Part shown: positions 43,566 to 54,840 of the stretch, one piece after another
Layout of the letters: the number at the start of each line of letters is the position of its first letter
Position numbering within the stretch: the first letter of the stretch is position 1
Source: Cryptomeria japonica
Taxonomy: Eukaryota; Streptophyta; Pinopsida; Cupressales; Cupressaceae
DNA: 64,000 nucleotides
NCBI RefSeq assembly: GCF_030272615.1
Contig: NC_081408.1
Coordinates: 762,466,673-762,530,672 of the forward strand
Direction: 5' to 3'
Notes under the pieces: generated by a model
What the model was told of the DNA's origin: nothing
The model's database searches: none
Seen by the model: only the letters and a program-made list of their open reading frames with translations
Program-made: the position numbers and the translations under genes

Positions 43566-44255
43566 TGGCTTCATCATCCAACATGGATTCTCCTTTGGTG
43601 GTGGAAATCAAGAACCACCCCCCTCCTGTTTTCAAGAAGCATCCCTTCAAATACCTTATGGATAAACAATTGGGAGCATTCTCAAAGGTGTGCCATGGAA
43701 TTCTTCACAAATGAGATATTAGGGAATACATTCATTGTGACATTGAGGAGCTTAGATGATATGAGTTGTCCTATGTCTTTACTAAAAAATTGATCACCGA
43801 TAACCAGCTAGAACCAGAATTTGCCCACTTGCAGAGGAAGGGTTTCACCCAATTCATGGATTTTCTCCCTTTTGATAAGGTGGAATGGGTTCGATACATT
43901 TTGAGCCGTATTCATGGAGAATTTATTTGGTTGGATCGGACAAAAAAAAATCACCGAGGAAGTGATCAAGAATGTCACTTGTCTACATAAAATTGAAGGT
44001 GTACTCAGCCCTAGGTTCAAGCTCTCCAACACAGAGATTTGCAAACTCACCGATGCTACTTTTGATGGACGTTCAATGAGGGTTGATGATGTAAGAGAAA
44101 TTGATGTCAAGTTTGTCATGATGATAATTGGTTACAAGGTCTATTAGTTTAATTGGGTAAACTTTGTATTTGACAACAATATTTTGATTTCTCATCAAAT
44201 GGTAAAGGAGGATGCACACTGCGATCTCTACTGTGTGATGCTGAAAGAGCTCATG
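43566..44255 (+). pseudogene. ORF2 of element D, N-terminal part
   Basis: Start MASSSNMDSPLVVEIKNHPP; then FSKVCHGILHK, DIREYIHCDIEELR, GFTQFMDFLPFDKVEWVRYI and the block shared with C, LSRIHGEFIWLDR (43898-43938), ITEEVIKNVT, ATFDGRSMRVDDVREIDVKF, VMMIIGYKVY and CDLYCVMLKELMT. Two stops (43711, 43759) and a frameshift in an A run near 43943. Interrupted at ACAAA (44256-44260) by element I; resumes at 50726. Function unknown. Confidence 0.75.
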
Positions 44256-44608
44256 ACAAATGATGCAGGGCACCTAGTACTCACTCCATGTAATTTTGTT
44301 TTCTTCTTGAAGTTTTGTGTTGTCTTTCATGATGTAATAATGGACCAACCATTTGGGACTCAGTAGAGCCATGGTTGAGTTGTCCAAGTTTTGATTGTGT
44401 CATTTGTATTCAGGATGCTATCAACCTAGAAAGTTGTAATGATAATGATGATCACAGAAGTAGTACTCTAGATCATTGTCATCATGTAATAGGGGTCTAG
44501 TGTATATAGTTTAGGTCTTCTAGGATGCTTGAGGGCCTTCAGGAGCCTTGGAATACACTTGAATGCAAAGTTGCAACCAAGGTGTCAAAAAGATGTAAAA
44601 GTTGTTGA

Positions 44609-44645
44609 GCAACATTTTGCAACATTTTGCAACATTTTGCAAAAG
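44609..44645. repeat. 10-bp tandem repeat
   Basis: GCAACATTTT repeated three times with a fourth partial copy (GCAAAAGTTGCATTTT). Confidence 0.9.
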
Positions 44646-45512
44646 TTGCATTTTTTATGATGGGAGTTGCAAAGTTGGTTCAACCAACTAAACCATCAGA
44701 ATATAAGCCAAAATCTACTTCATTGTACGGGTCAGAGAATTGGGAATGCAAGAACAAGTTTTTGAGTTGTAAGCAAATCTTGTTTTCTTTACCATTTAAC
44801 AGTTTTCTTGATTTTTATTGCATTGTATGGTTCAATATGGACTTGTCAGTAGATTTAAATTGTAGGGAATGATAGTTTGTCAAAACATATTTCTAGCAAG
44901 GTAGATTATTAGTTTCAAGTGTTTTTGGTTGGGAAGATCTCATTTGTTCTTTGTAACTAGGTGTAAAACCCTTGCAAGTAGGGATTAAGAGCAAAATGGC
45001 TCTAACCTGGGCATGTTAGGGTTTCAAGCAGATCCGAAGCAAATATGAACTAACAATTATATGCATATTTAAATACAAAAGATAAAGAAATAAAATAGGA
45101 CACAGATAACATAGAGATTTAACGTGGTTCACCCAAAATGGGTTACATCCACCATACACAGCCGTCCAATCTTTCTTATTATCCAGCAAAAATAGTACAT
45201 CAACATTACAATGCCTTAAGCATCCCAGCTGCTTATAACATGCATTTTTAGGGCAACAAACAAAGTCGGCCTTTTTAGGGTTTTATTACAATGTCAGTTT
45301 TCATCAACAAAAAAATCAGCAAGGATACGTGCTGAGTGTACAGTACTTTGCTGATCAATCACCACATTTCAATAATCTCCCACTTGGAGACTATTCAGGC
45401 TCCACATTGAACAATCTCCCACTTGGAGACTAAAACTACATGACACCACTATACATGCAACATCTGCTGGAAAAAAAACACTAGGACTCGACTGGTATAC
45501 ATTCCACAATTA

Positions 45513-46642
45513 TCAATCAAGAAGACCAATAGAAATTGATGAAGAAATCAACTTCTCCTTTGGAACTACCTTCGTGAACATATCGGCAGGATTCTCACTT
45601 GTGTGAATCTTCTCAAGCCATAAATGACTCTCCTCCAAAACAGTTCGGATGAAGTGGTACCTGAGCTGAATGTGCTTTGTCCTTGGATGAAAAGAAGAGT
45701 TCTTCGCAAGATGAATTGCACTCTGGCTATCAGTATACAATGGGCGATCCTCCTTTGTCTGACCCAATTCCTCTAGAAAATATTGTCACCAAATCATCTC
45801 CTTGCTGGCTTCTGTAGCAGCAACATACTCAGCTTCAGTGGTTGAAAGTGCAACAACCTTTTGCAGCCTAGAAATCCAACTGAGTGCAGTTCCCCCTATA
45901 GTAAAAACATACCCTGTAGTACTCCTCCGTGAATCAATATCACCCGCCAGATCAGAGTCAACAAATCCACTCAAAGCAGCATTAGATCCTTTGAAACATA
46001 ATGCCTTCATAGTAGTTCCTTTCAAATACCGAAGAATCCATTTCACAACATTCCAATGTTCCATACCCGAATTACTCATAAACCTACTCACAATTCCCAC
46101 TGCATGTGCAATATCTAGCCTTGTGTATACCATTGCATACATCAGACTACCAACAGCTGATGAATACGGGATGTTAGACATTTTATTAACTTCTTCCTAT
46201 GCCTTTGGGCACATCTCCTTAGTCAATTTGAAATGACTAGCCAAAGGTGTACTAACTCCTTTTGCATCTTGCATGTTAATATTTTCAACACCTTCTTTAT
46301 ATACTCACTTTGGGACAAATTCAAGGTTCTATTTTTCCTGTCTCGTGTAATCCTCATATCGAGAATTTTCTTAGCTGCACCCAAATCCTTCATAGCAAAT
46401 GACTTGGCTAATTTGTGTTTAAGATCATTTATATGTTGCATGTTAGACCCAATAACAAGCATGTCACCAACATAAAGCAATAGGATAATATAACTGCCAT
46501 TATCAAATCTCTTAAAATATACACAATGATCAGAATGACATCTATGATAACCATGTCCAGCCATGAAACTATCAAATTTTAAATACCATTGTTGGGGTGC
46601 TTGCTTTAGGCCATATAGACTTTTCTTCAACCTGCACACCAA
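45513..46642 (-). pseudogene. Element E pol: RT second half and RNase H
   Basis: Reverse transcriptase and RNase H convert element RNA into cDNA. 46642-46223: LKKSLYGLKQAPQQWYLKFD, HGYHRCHSDHCVYFKR, then LLYVGDMLVIGSN, in which the catalytic YVDD is YVGD, so one metal-binding Asp is lost. 46181-45786: SAVGSLMYAMVYTRLDIAHA, FVDSDLAGDIDSRRSTTGYV and LSTTEAEYVAATEASKEMIW, then a stop. 45767-45513: PLYTDSQSAIHLAKN and HTSENPADMFTKVVPKEKL, the RNase H end. Broken by a frameshift near 46220 and a stop near 45785. Confidence 0.93.
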
Positions 46643-48620
46643 GTTCTCCTTACCTTTGACCTCATATCCCTATGGTTGCAACATGTAAATTTCCTCCTCC
46701 AAATCTCCATGGAGAAAAGTTGTTTTCACATCTAATTATTCAAGATGTAAATCATCTGTAGCCACAAGACTAAATACAGTTCTAATTGAAGTCATTTTTA
46801 CAACTAGAGAAAATATTTCATCATAGTCTATACCCTTTTTCTGTGCAAAACCTTTTACCACAAGTCTGGCCTTATATCTTTTCTGACCTCCTTCCTCCTC
46901 CTTCAGCTGATAAACCCATTTGTTAAGAAAGGCTCTTTTTTCTACAGGTAAAGGGACTAAGTCCCAAGTCTTATTTTTCATCAAGGAGTCCATCTCCTCT
47001 TTCATGCCTAGCTCCCACTGTTGTTTGGCATCCACCTGCATTGCTTCTTCATATTCTTCTAGTTCACCAGAATCAGTTAATAATATAGAATACAAAGAAG
47101 GAGAAAATATTTCAGGGGGTCTACTTAACCTCGTAGAACGTCTAACACTTGCAGGAGTTTGTGCGACATTCTGTTGTTGCTGAGCATCAGGTACCTGTGG
47201 CATTTCATTTTTAGGAATCTCATCCAACACCACATATTCTTGCTTGTCCTGTTCATGCTTCTTTTCCTGCATCTGTTCTTTATACATAACCTTCTCATTG
47301 AATATAACATCTCTACTTCTAGTTATTTTCTTATTTTCAAAATCCCATAACCAAAAGCCATATTCATCTATCCCATATCCAATGAAGGTATATTTCTGAG
47401 ATTTAGCATCAAGCTTGGTTCTGTTTTCTTTATCAACATGGACAAAAGCTTCACAACCAAAGGTTTTCAGAAAAGAATAATTTACCTTTTTACGAGTCCA
47501 TGCCTCCTCTAGAATACCACCATCCAAAGGGGTTGAAGGTCCTTTATTTATCAAATAAACAACAGTATGTACAACATCTGCCCAAAAACGTAAGGGCAAT
47601 CCAGCATGCAATCTCATGCTCCTCGCACGTTCCATGATAGTCCTATTCATTCTCTCTGACACACCATTTTCCTGTGGAGTTCCTGGAACTATCTTCTGCT
47701 TTCTAATCCCATTTAAGGAGCAGAAATCTTCAAATGCCTTGCTCAATACTCACCTCCATTATCCGATCTGAGACACTTCAACCTTTTTCCTATCTCATTC
47801 TCAACCAAAGCTTTCCATTTCTTAAAATTTTCAAAAACATCTGATTTTTGCTTTAGGAAATATACCCATGTTTTTCTGGTTGAGTCATCAATAAAAATAA
47901 CATAATAACAAGAGCCACCAAGAGATGATACTTGAGCTAGTCCCCATACATCTGAATGCACAAGCTCTAACTTCTCACTCTTCTTCTTTTTCCTAACCTT
48001 GAGAAATCTGACTCTTTTATATTTGCCATAAACACAGTTTTCACAGAACTCTAAATCAATCTTCTTTAGTCTTGACAATAGATTTTTGGAGTGAAGGATG
48101 TGCCCAAGCCTATGGTGCCACATTATTGAATTTGTTCTTGCAACATCTATTGTTGTTGTCCCTATAGTAACTTTATCTGTAGCAGCTAAGGTAGAGTAAG
48201 TGTTACCAGTACACAAATATAATGTGCCTACCTTCACACCTTTAGCTACTACTAATGATCCTTTACTGACCTTCCAGATACTGTCTGAGAAGGTAACTAT
48301 GCAACCTTCAATACCTAGTTGCCCTACAGAAATTAAATTTCTTCTAAGTTAGGAACATGTCTTACCTCCTGCAGAAACCAGTCATTACCATTCTGCAACT
48401 TGATCTTTATCTTTCCTTTTCCAACAATTTGGTAGGGCTCATCATCACCCAAATATACCTATCCAAAATCACCTTGAACATAATCTAGAAAATATTTTCT
48501 ATGGGGTGTAGCATGAAATGAAGCCCCAGAATCTATTACCCAGGAATCATTAACATTATCCAAACATAAGATTAAAGCATCTTGTAAAGTATTACTTGCA
48601 ATATTAGCTTCCTTACTATC
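46643..48620 (-). pseudogene. Element E pol: protease, integrase, RT start
   Basis: Protease: DSWVIDSGASFHATPHRKYF (about 48540). Integrase zinc domain: MWHHRLGHI..CENCVYGKYK (48123-48010), an HHCC finger. Core: LVHSDVWGLAQ, FIDDSTRKTWVYF, LRSDNGGEY (47745) and PQENGVSERMNRTIMERARS (47665), keeping all three DDE acids. A one-base loss right after GGEY shifts the frame. Then SFLKTFGCEAFVHVDKENR and the RT start NKTWDLVPLPVEKRAFLNKW, LVVKGFAQKKGIDYDEIFS; two stops (about 46737 and 46670) bracket LDVKTTFLHGDLEEEIYM, the first RT catalytic motif. Confidence 0.93.
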
Positions 48621-49415
48621 ATTTTCATTTTTGTCTCCTTCTTTGTTTTTCTGAGACCAACAGTCTTTCTTTAGATGACCAGGCTTTCCATAGTACCAGC
48701 AATCTTTCTTTCCTCTAGATTGAGAGCGTCCTTTCTTTGACTTCCCTCATGACTTCTCATTCCAAGGGTCTTTTCCTCTTTCCTTTGATCTTCCTTTGTT
48801 CTCCACATTCAAAACACTACCCGATGATGTTGGAGTCTCACCTGTGCTTTTCCTTCGCATTTCCTCGCTTAGGATAACACCAACAATATCATCAAATAAC
48901 AAAGTATTTTTACCAGAGACGGAGTTACTTACAGCCATAACCAAGTTATTCCAGCTTTCTGGCAAAGAACATAAAATCAAAAGAGCCCTAACCTCTTCTG
49001 CAAAGGTAATTTTTATCGAAGACAATTGACTGGTAATTGTATTAAATTCATTTAAGTGCTCTGCTACAGATCCTCCCTCACTCATTTTCAAATTAAACAA
49101 ATGCTTCATAAGAAATACCTTATTCGAAGCCGAGGGTTTCTCATACAGCTTAGCCAATGTCGCCATCAAATCTACAACCATTTTTGCTTTTGTTATATTG
49201 AAAGCTACAGACGGTGCAAGGCATAATCGAATGGATCCCAGTGCCTTTCTATCTAAAATGTCTCATTCTTCATCTGACATTGTGGTCGCTTTCTTTGCCT
49301 TTCCTTTTAAATCCCACCACAAATAGTTTTGATATAGGTAATCCTCCATCTGCATTTTCCATAACTGATCATTCTGGTTGTTAAACTTTTCGACCTTGAA
49401 TTTGGAATCCTCCAT
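48621..49415 (-). pseudogene. Element E gag (UBN2 type)
   Basis: Start MEDSKFKVEKFNNQNDQLWK at 49415; a Trp codon has become TGA near 49255; then MATLAKLYEKPSASNKVFLM, HLNEFNTITSQL, LLILCSLPESWNNLVMAVSN, the UBN2 gag core of plant copia. One stop at 48749, then a knuckle CWYYGKPGHLKKDCW, where the second Cys is Tyr, leading into protease. It is a useful contrast to the UBN2-less ORFs of C, D and H. Confidence 0.9.
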
Positions 49416-49843
49416 TGCTCCCACTCAAATCTAAAAGTCCTGCCAATTTACAGAAGAAACCTCACTCTGATACCAATTATTAGGGTTTCAAGCAGATCCA
49501 AAGCAAATATGAACTAACAATTATATGCAGATTTAAATACAAAAGATAAAGAAATAAAATAGGACACAGATAACACAGAGATTTAATGTGGTTCACCCAA
49601 AATGGGTTACGTCCACCATACACAGCCGTCCAATCTTTCTTATTATCCAGCAAAAATAGTACATCAACATTACAATGCCTTAAGCATCCCAGCCGCTTAT
49701 AACATGCATTTTTAGGGCAACAAACAAAGTCATCCTTTTTAGGGTTTTATTACAATGTCGGTTTTCATCAACAAAAAAATCGGCAAGGATATGTGCTGAG
49801 TGTACAGTACTTTGCTAATGAGTCGCCACATTTCAACAGGGCA

Positions 49844-50725
49844 TCAATTGATGGCACCAATTGAAATCAAATGGAATTCTAGGTTAGGGTCTGTATATAA
49901 GATTAGAGTAGGTTTTTTTGTTTTGTAGGCCTTTGTGGTGTTTGAGCAATGAAGCCCTAGGCTCACTGTTGGGAGTTCGTGAGTTAGGACAATAGAAGAT
50001 GTACAAATTCTGAGCACTTGTGGATTGGTTGTAGATAAATGGACCCATGGATTGAAATCCCTATGAATTCCCTTGAATAATCCTTAATTATTTTGAGAAG
50101 ATGTTTTGATTGGTGAAGGATTTGAAGAACAACTTTCCAAGTTACCCGAGTAGGCCAAAACCCTTGAAATTAGGATAAATTTGGTTCCCATATGTGTATG
50201 GAGAACCCAAAAGTAGATTTCCAATATTATTTGTAACCTTGAAAAGGGTTTCCAAAACTATAATTTATTTATGGCCTTGTTTGGGAAGTTTTCAAACTAA
50301 GTCCTTAAAACTACCAAGGGAGGGTTAATTGAATTAGGCCTAATTGAAGCCGGTAGAGACAAAGAGAGGTTAGGAAATCTTGGTGATGGGTGTAAAGGTT
50401 CTCAAACCTCTTAAAGTCTTCAAAGATACTAATTGAATGCATTTAGAATCTATTGTATGAGTTGGTGCGTTGTGATCCTTGCAGCAGTTGTTGGAGCCTT
50501 AGGAGTGGTGTGAAGAGATTGAGGTGACAAACTCAATACGAAGAGTTGATTGGAAGAGATCGGTGGCTATACCTTGGAGGAAAGCCAAAGTGGATCAAAC
50601 CTTGGAGGTCTAGTTAGAAAAACCCCCTACAAAGTGCCATTAGATGGGCTTGAGTAGCTGAAGGGTTGAGTAAGACAAGTCAATCAAGAAGGTGAAAAGG
50701 AATAGCTCCAAGACTCTCTGCATCA
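49844..50725. other. Right part of element I, no gene seen
   Basis: Second half of the probable solo LTR, after E. Rich in GGTTTAGG-, TTGGAGG- and AAGGTGAAAAGG-like words but without credible ORF. TATATAAG lies at about 49895-49902, which would fit a plus-oriented LTR promoter. Confidence 0.5.
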
Positions 50726-53356
50726 ACAAACCTCCAGAAAATCAAGAAAGATAAGAAAAATACTTTTTGGTATGGCTCTTTTGTTATCTATCTGGCATTT
50801 TACTTTTTGGGCATTGTTCCTAGTTATGGGAAGATTCAATGGGCTTTTCACCATCTGGTAGCTACTCAGATAGCTCAAATTTTGGATAGGAAAGGAGATA
50901 AGTTAAGGCTAATTTGTGGGCATTATTCAAAACCTTCCAAGAAGAAATGAAAAACAGATCTAGAATTTCAAAGTCTATAGTAGAAAAATATAAGGATACA
51001 ATATGTTTTATGGTTAATAAGGATGAATGCATGATGGAAGCTGTACAACCCAGAATTATATGGATCATGCCTATGGGTTATGAGCTGGATGACGCCATAT
51101 TGGATGCCTATGCACAACACTTACTGCAAGCACTGGTAGATGAAAAGGAGGAGAAATTTGGCACAACCCAAGAGAAAGGGCTAAAGGTTCACCAAGAATA
51201 GGTTGCACTGGCTATTAGAAAGAAGATGACTAAGGTTGCAACCAAAACACTTATAGGTGAAGGGCATGACAAGGCAAAAGTTGAACAAAAAGTTAAAATC
51301 CTTGAAGCTCAGAGGAAAGAAGAGATGAAGCAGAAGAGGAAAGAGGAAAGGGAAGCCTAGAAGGAAGCTCAGGCCACTCCCAATGTGGTATCGGTACAGA
51401 TAGAGACTTCCAAGCAACCAGAAGGATCTTTGGTTGAGCCTGCTAGTCCTAAATTAGTTGAGTCAGCCAAGAGAAAACATAGGCTACTCGAGAATACTTG
51501 ACTATTTCTTCTGAGGAAACAGAATCCAATGAAGATATAAAGGAATTTCCAAAGAAGAAAGGAGTTTTTGCTAGAGTAGTGAGGGAGAAGAAGGAGGAGC
51601 AAAAGAAAGAAATTATTAAGGAGACTCCTTGGAAACCTAAATTCACAATTGTACATAAGTGTAAACCTAAATCTAATGAGCAACCCAAACTGAAGCCAAA
51701 AGAAGAACCGATAAGAAGAAATTGGATGCTCATGATCTAATTGATCAAATTATTAATGATGGTAACTTAGATAACATTTCTTCATTCTTTAATGGATTTG
51801 ATGAGAAGGATAAAAAGAAAATTGAAGAAGAAATTATATTATATCTTGATTCTTTTATTAGAGAATTGATTGAACTTGAGAAAATTTTGCCTAAGGAGTT
51901 GTATGATAAGTTAGAGGCTCAGACTCTGGACTGGCAAATAAAAGAGACAGAATTGGTTAATCTCTGTCCAACAATAACCCATCTAAAGATGGTAGATCTA
52001 ATAAATAAAATCGGCTCATCCAAATTTAATCCCAAGCACAAAATAAACAAGCTTATGTTGGAAAGGTTTGAGGAGATCTAGAAGGAAACTATAGATATTT
52101 GGGTAAGGATTCTTTTGAGTTTGGGTTATGAATTGAGTCCTAGTTTTGTACAGTCTCAGAATATTCAATTGCCAAAAGATAAGCAACCCACATATATAGA
52201 ACAACCAAGTGTAGATGCTAAGCAACTGGCTAGCACTCCATCGGCTGCCACTGTGCTGGCTAGTGAGTTAAATTTTGTAGTAGATGATACACCAGCTGAT
52301 AATGTATAACATGTTGAGGATACAGAGGAAAATGTAGATAAGGATACAAATAATAATGTTATAGAGGATGTTCAAGATATGGATAGGGCACCAAGTGGTG
52401 AAGCCACTGGTGCACAAGAAATAAAGGATTCTAATGATATCTCTCTGTCAGACAAGGGTAGGGAAACTGTGGCAGATATCTCTTCCGACTTGGCAATTGT
52501 CACCTCAACCATAGCCAAAGGAAACTTGACAAAATTTTCTATCAGTTTTGACAATCCCTACCATAAGATGTCACCGACTGATAAAATTTTGGTGGTAGCA
52601 GCACTTCAAGCACATGCAACCCAGGAGTTGGCTCTGGAAGAGTCAAAAGACAGGGAATTAATCAAGCACAATTTTGAATTTTTGAAGCAGTTGGTACCAG
52701 AATTCCAAGCACAAGAGAGCGCAAGCTCATCTTGTAAATTGGAGGAGATTATTAATTTTATTCCCAAGAATTATGATTCTTTACTAAAAATTTCATTGAT
52801 AGAGGCTAAAGAAAAATTTGTTGGGGCCCAAAAACAGACATTTTTGCAAATGATTGAGTTTGACAAGGGGAAACTCCAAACTTGCTTGCAATCTATTGAT
52901 ACAACATTGGAGGAGGGAGGTAGAGTATATAAGACTTTTGTAGATTTTGATAAGCTCACATCCTCTATAGATAAGCAACTGTTAGATTGTAGGAACAATT
53001 TAATTTAGATTTCTAACTCTTACAAACCAATAATTAACCTAACAAGTTCTTTGGATGGTCCAATTTTGGTAGTTATGGATCAAATTTTGAAATTATAGAA
53101 GGAAAGGGACAGTATAATAAAGAGAGAAAATGAGCTCTGCAATCTCATTTGTCCCTGGTTGGATAATTTATTGTTTCATAAGACTGAGTGTATTTCTAAC
53201 ATGCAGTAGGAAGATCCCAATACATTAGAAGAAATTGAATATTATGCCAGTCTCTTGAATGGATTCATCTCCATTCTTGACTCCCTTAAGCAAGGTTGGG
53301 ATACCTACTTTTCATTTTTGAAGTCTATATATGCAGACATTTTGAAACTTGTATAG
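50726..53356 (+). pseudogene. ORF2 of element D, main part
   Basis: Resumes after element I as NLQKIKKDKKNTFWYGSF (compare IKEDVRKKFKFGQLL in C). Then LFKTFQEEMKNRSRI, SIVEKYKDTICFMVNKDECM and MEAVQPR (50914-51060), AYAQHLLQALVDEKEEKFG, a Lys/Glu-rich charged linker (51200-51720), FFNGFDEKDKKKIEEEI, LPKELYDKLEAQTLDW, a Pro/Ala/Asp-rich part (52120-52380), a helical part EIINFIPKNYDSLLKISLIE (52744) and an end with NGFISILDSLKQGWDTYFSF. About 1,100 codons with the N-terminal part. Several stops and frameshifts. No known domain recognised; long helices suggest a structural or RNA-associated role, which is inference. Confidence 0.75.
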
Positions 53357-53584
53357 AACTGGCTTATGTTTATAATTGTATAGAATTATTTGTGGGCACC
53401 CCGCTTTGTCATTGATGTCAAAGGGGGAGGAATAGAGTAAAAAATGTATATAGTACTCAGGGGGAGCATCATATGCATATAACAGATTCATGTACAGGTC
53501 AGGAGGTTATGTAGATTCAGAGGCAAATTCGGGAATGGCATCATTTTTCACATGAGTGTTCCCATCAATGCCAAAGGGGGAGAT
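53357..53584 (+). other. 3' UTR and polypurine tract of element D
   Basis: Non-coding with two GGGGGAG-type runs (53424, 53460) and the tract AATGCCAAAGGGGGAGAT (53567-53584) adjoining the LTR. Confidence 0.85.
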
Positions 53585-54600
53585 TGTTGGCAATTGACAC
53601 TCATCCAGTGAGAGCTAATAGCATTTTGGGTTGTCATTGATGGAAACTCATGGGAACTCACCTTCAGGTGTATATATTCTCTATTTGGATTTATTGTTTT
53701 ATCACTTTTCTTTGTTTGGGTTAGCCAACATTCATTACACTCAACTGATATTCACTTTGTTTCACAACTGGCTAAGTCCTGATCTTGGTAACGTGTATTT
53801 GGAACTCGGTAATGGATAGGACCCGACTAGGAGATCTTATGGCCCCGATTATTTATTTCATATAATTTATGGTAACTTGTGAAGGCCGACATGATCATTG
53901 GGATTATGTTTGAATTTCATTATGATCTAGCAGCCGACAGGTTTATACTTTTCATTGAAGCCAACATGGTGGAAGATAGGAGGATATTTAAGGAGACCCT
54001 TTCAGCAATGGACCAAGAGATGTCAGAGGATGTGAATTTTGGTTGTGAATTATTCAAATATTATTGATATGCATTTTGGTCAGCGAATGGAAGCTTTTGT
54101 GTGTAGTCTTACATGCACAACCTAACCAGTAGCAGAATAGGGAAAAATAGAGCATCAACAAACCGGTACACAGTGAAGGTTATCAGAGCATGAACCAAAC
54201 CTTATCTAGCATGGTCAAATGCATCTTATAAGTTCATTCTTCTTATTATTACTTTGTAGTTCTTTTTAAGTTTGTGAGACTTATCCTTTTGTGTTGAGAA
54301 GTGAGCTCTAGGTGGTTGGCCTCATTGCATGTGCAATCCTCTTTATGTAATATTTGTATACCTTGATCAAGTATATAGATATTGTAGGTATCAGCCCCAC
54401 CATGGTTTTCCCCTTTTGCAGGGTTTTCCACTTATAAATATTGGTGTTATGGTGTTTCCTCATTATGTGTTATTTGGTGTATGCACTTAAACTTTATTTA
54501 TTGTTAACCGGTTAATAAGCAATAAGTTCAAAACTAACATTATCGGTAGAACACTGATTCACTCCTCCCCCCCCCCCCTCAGTGTTTTTGGATTCCAACA
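53585..54600 (+). repeat. 3' LTR of element D
   Basis: Pairs with 41007-42021; C tract at 54566-54578. Followed by TATTG. Confidence 0.93.
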
Positions 54601-54605
54601 TATTG

Positions 54606-54740
54606 TTCAATTTATTGATTTTCATGTTCTTAGGTATCTTCATTGGTGTATGGTGAATGTTTTATTGTAGGACTAGGGTTTGTTGTGATTGGATCTTTGT
54701 GGTTTTGCAATATTTTATCATCATCATTTTTCACCATACA
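54606..54740 (+). repeat. LTR L, second part
   Basis: Completes LTR L after element D. Ends CACCATACA. Its counterpart at the edge of solo LTR K is TGTATATGGTG (minus-strand end). Confidence 0.85.
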
Positions 54741-54840
54741 CATTTTGGCATGCCTGGTGGGACTCTTGTCCCTTTGTTTCTAACTTTTATTGGTTGTTTT
54801 TAGCTTTGTTAGCTATTTCTAACTCTTGTCCCATTTTATG
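54741..54840 (+). other. Primer binding site and short leader after LTR L
   Basis: TTTTGGCATGCCTGGTGGGA (54743-54762) is the type of primer site found next to 5' LTRs of plant Ty3/gypsy elements. About 80 bp of leader follow before sequence of opposite-strand element J begins, so the rest of this element is missing. Confidence 0.65.

Larger units (their letters stand above)
45014..49838 (-). mobile_element. Ty1/copia (Tork-like) element E, full-length, inactivated
   Basis: LTRs of 361 bp (45014-45374, 49478-49838), TGTTAGGGTTTCAAGCAG..TTTCAACA, flanked by perfect GGGCA (45009-45013, 49839-49843). Minus strand: primer site TGGTATCAGAGTGAGG beside the 5' LTR (rc of 49475-49460), polypurine tract AAGTGGGAGAT before the 3' LTR (rc of 45385-45375). 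Gag, protease, integrase, RT and RNase H follow in copia order. By eye the LTRs differ at about 17 of 361 positions. The motifs KENLVCRLKKSLYGLKQAP and the short LTR fit the Tork/TNT1 lineage. Youngest or near-youngest member of this nest, since it interrupts I, which interrupts D, which interrupts L. Confidence 0.95.
44261..50725. mobile_element. Probable solo LTR I in ORF2 of element D, itself split by element E
   Basis: Begins TGATGCAGGGC and ends CTCTGCATCA, so ends are inverted (TGATGCAG / CTGCATCA), flanked by perfect ACAAA (44256-44260, 50726-50730). Without E and its duplication it is about 1,635 bp with no ORF of note. ORF2 of D reads on across it (LKELMT before, NLQKIKKDKKNT after). 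TG..CA ends plus 5-bp duplication indicate LTR-type integration; one LTR only, family unknown, orientation not settled. Confidence 0.75.
41007..54600 (+). mobile_element. Non-autonomous copia-type LTR element D inserted in LTR L
   Basis: LTRs 41007-42021 and 53585-54600 (1,015 and 1,016 bp, TGTTGGCAATTGACAC..CCAACA) are flanked by perfect TATTG duplications (41002-41006, 54601-54605). Primer site TGGTATCAGATC (42024), polypurine tract AAAGGGGGAGAT before 53585. The interior, less the nested 44261-50725, has a coiled-coil/zinc-knuckle ORF and ORF2 homologous to those of C, and no pol. 13.6 kb in all, of which 6.47 kb is nested. Confidence 0.93.

Noticed and set aside
46233-47350. Plus-strand ORFs opposite element E pol
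   Set aside because: Shadows of integrase and RT, which carry the recognisable motifs on the minus strand.
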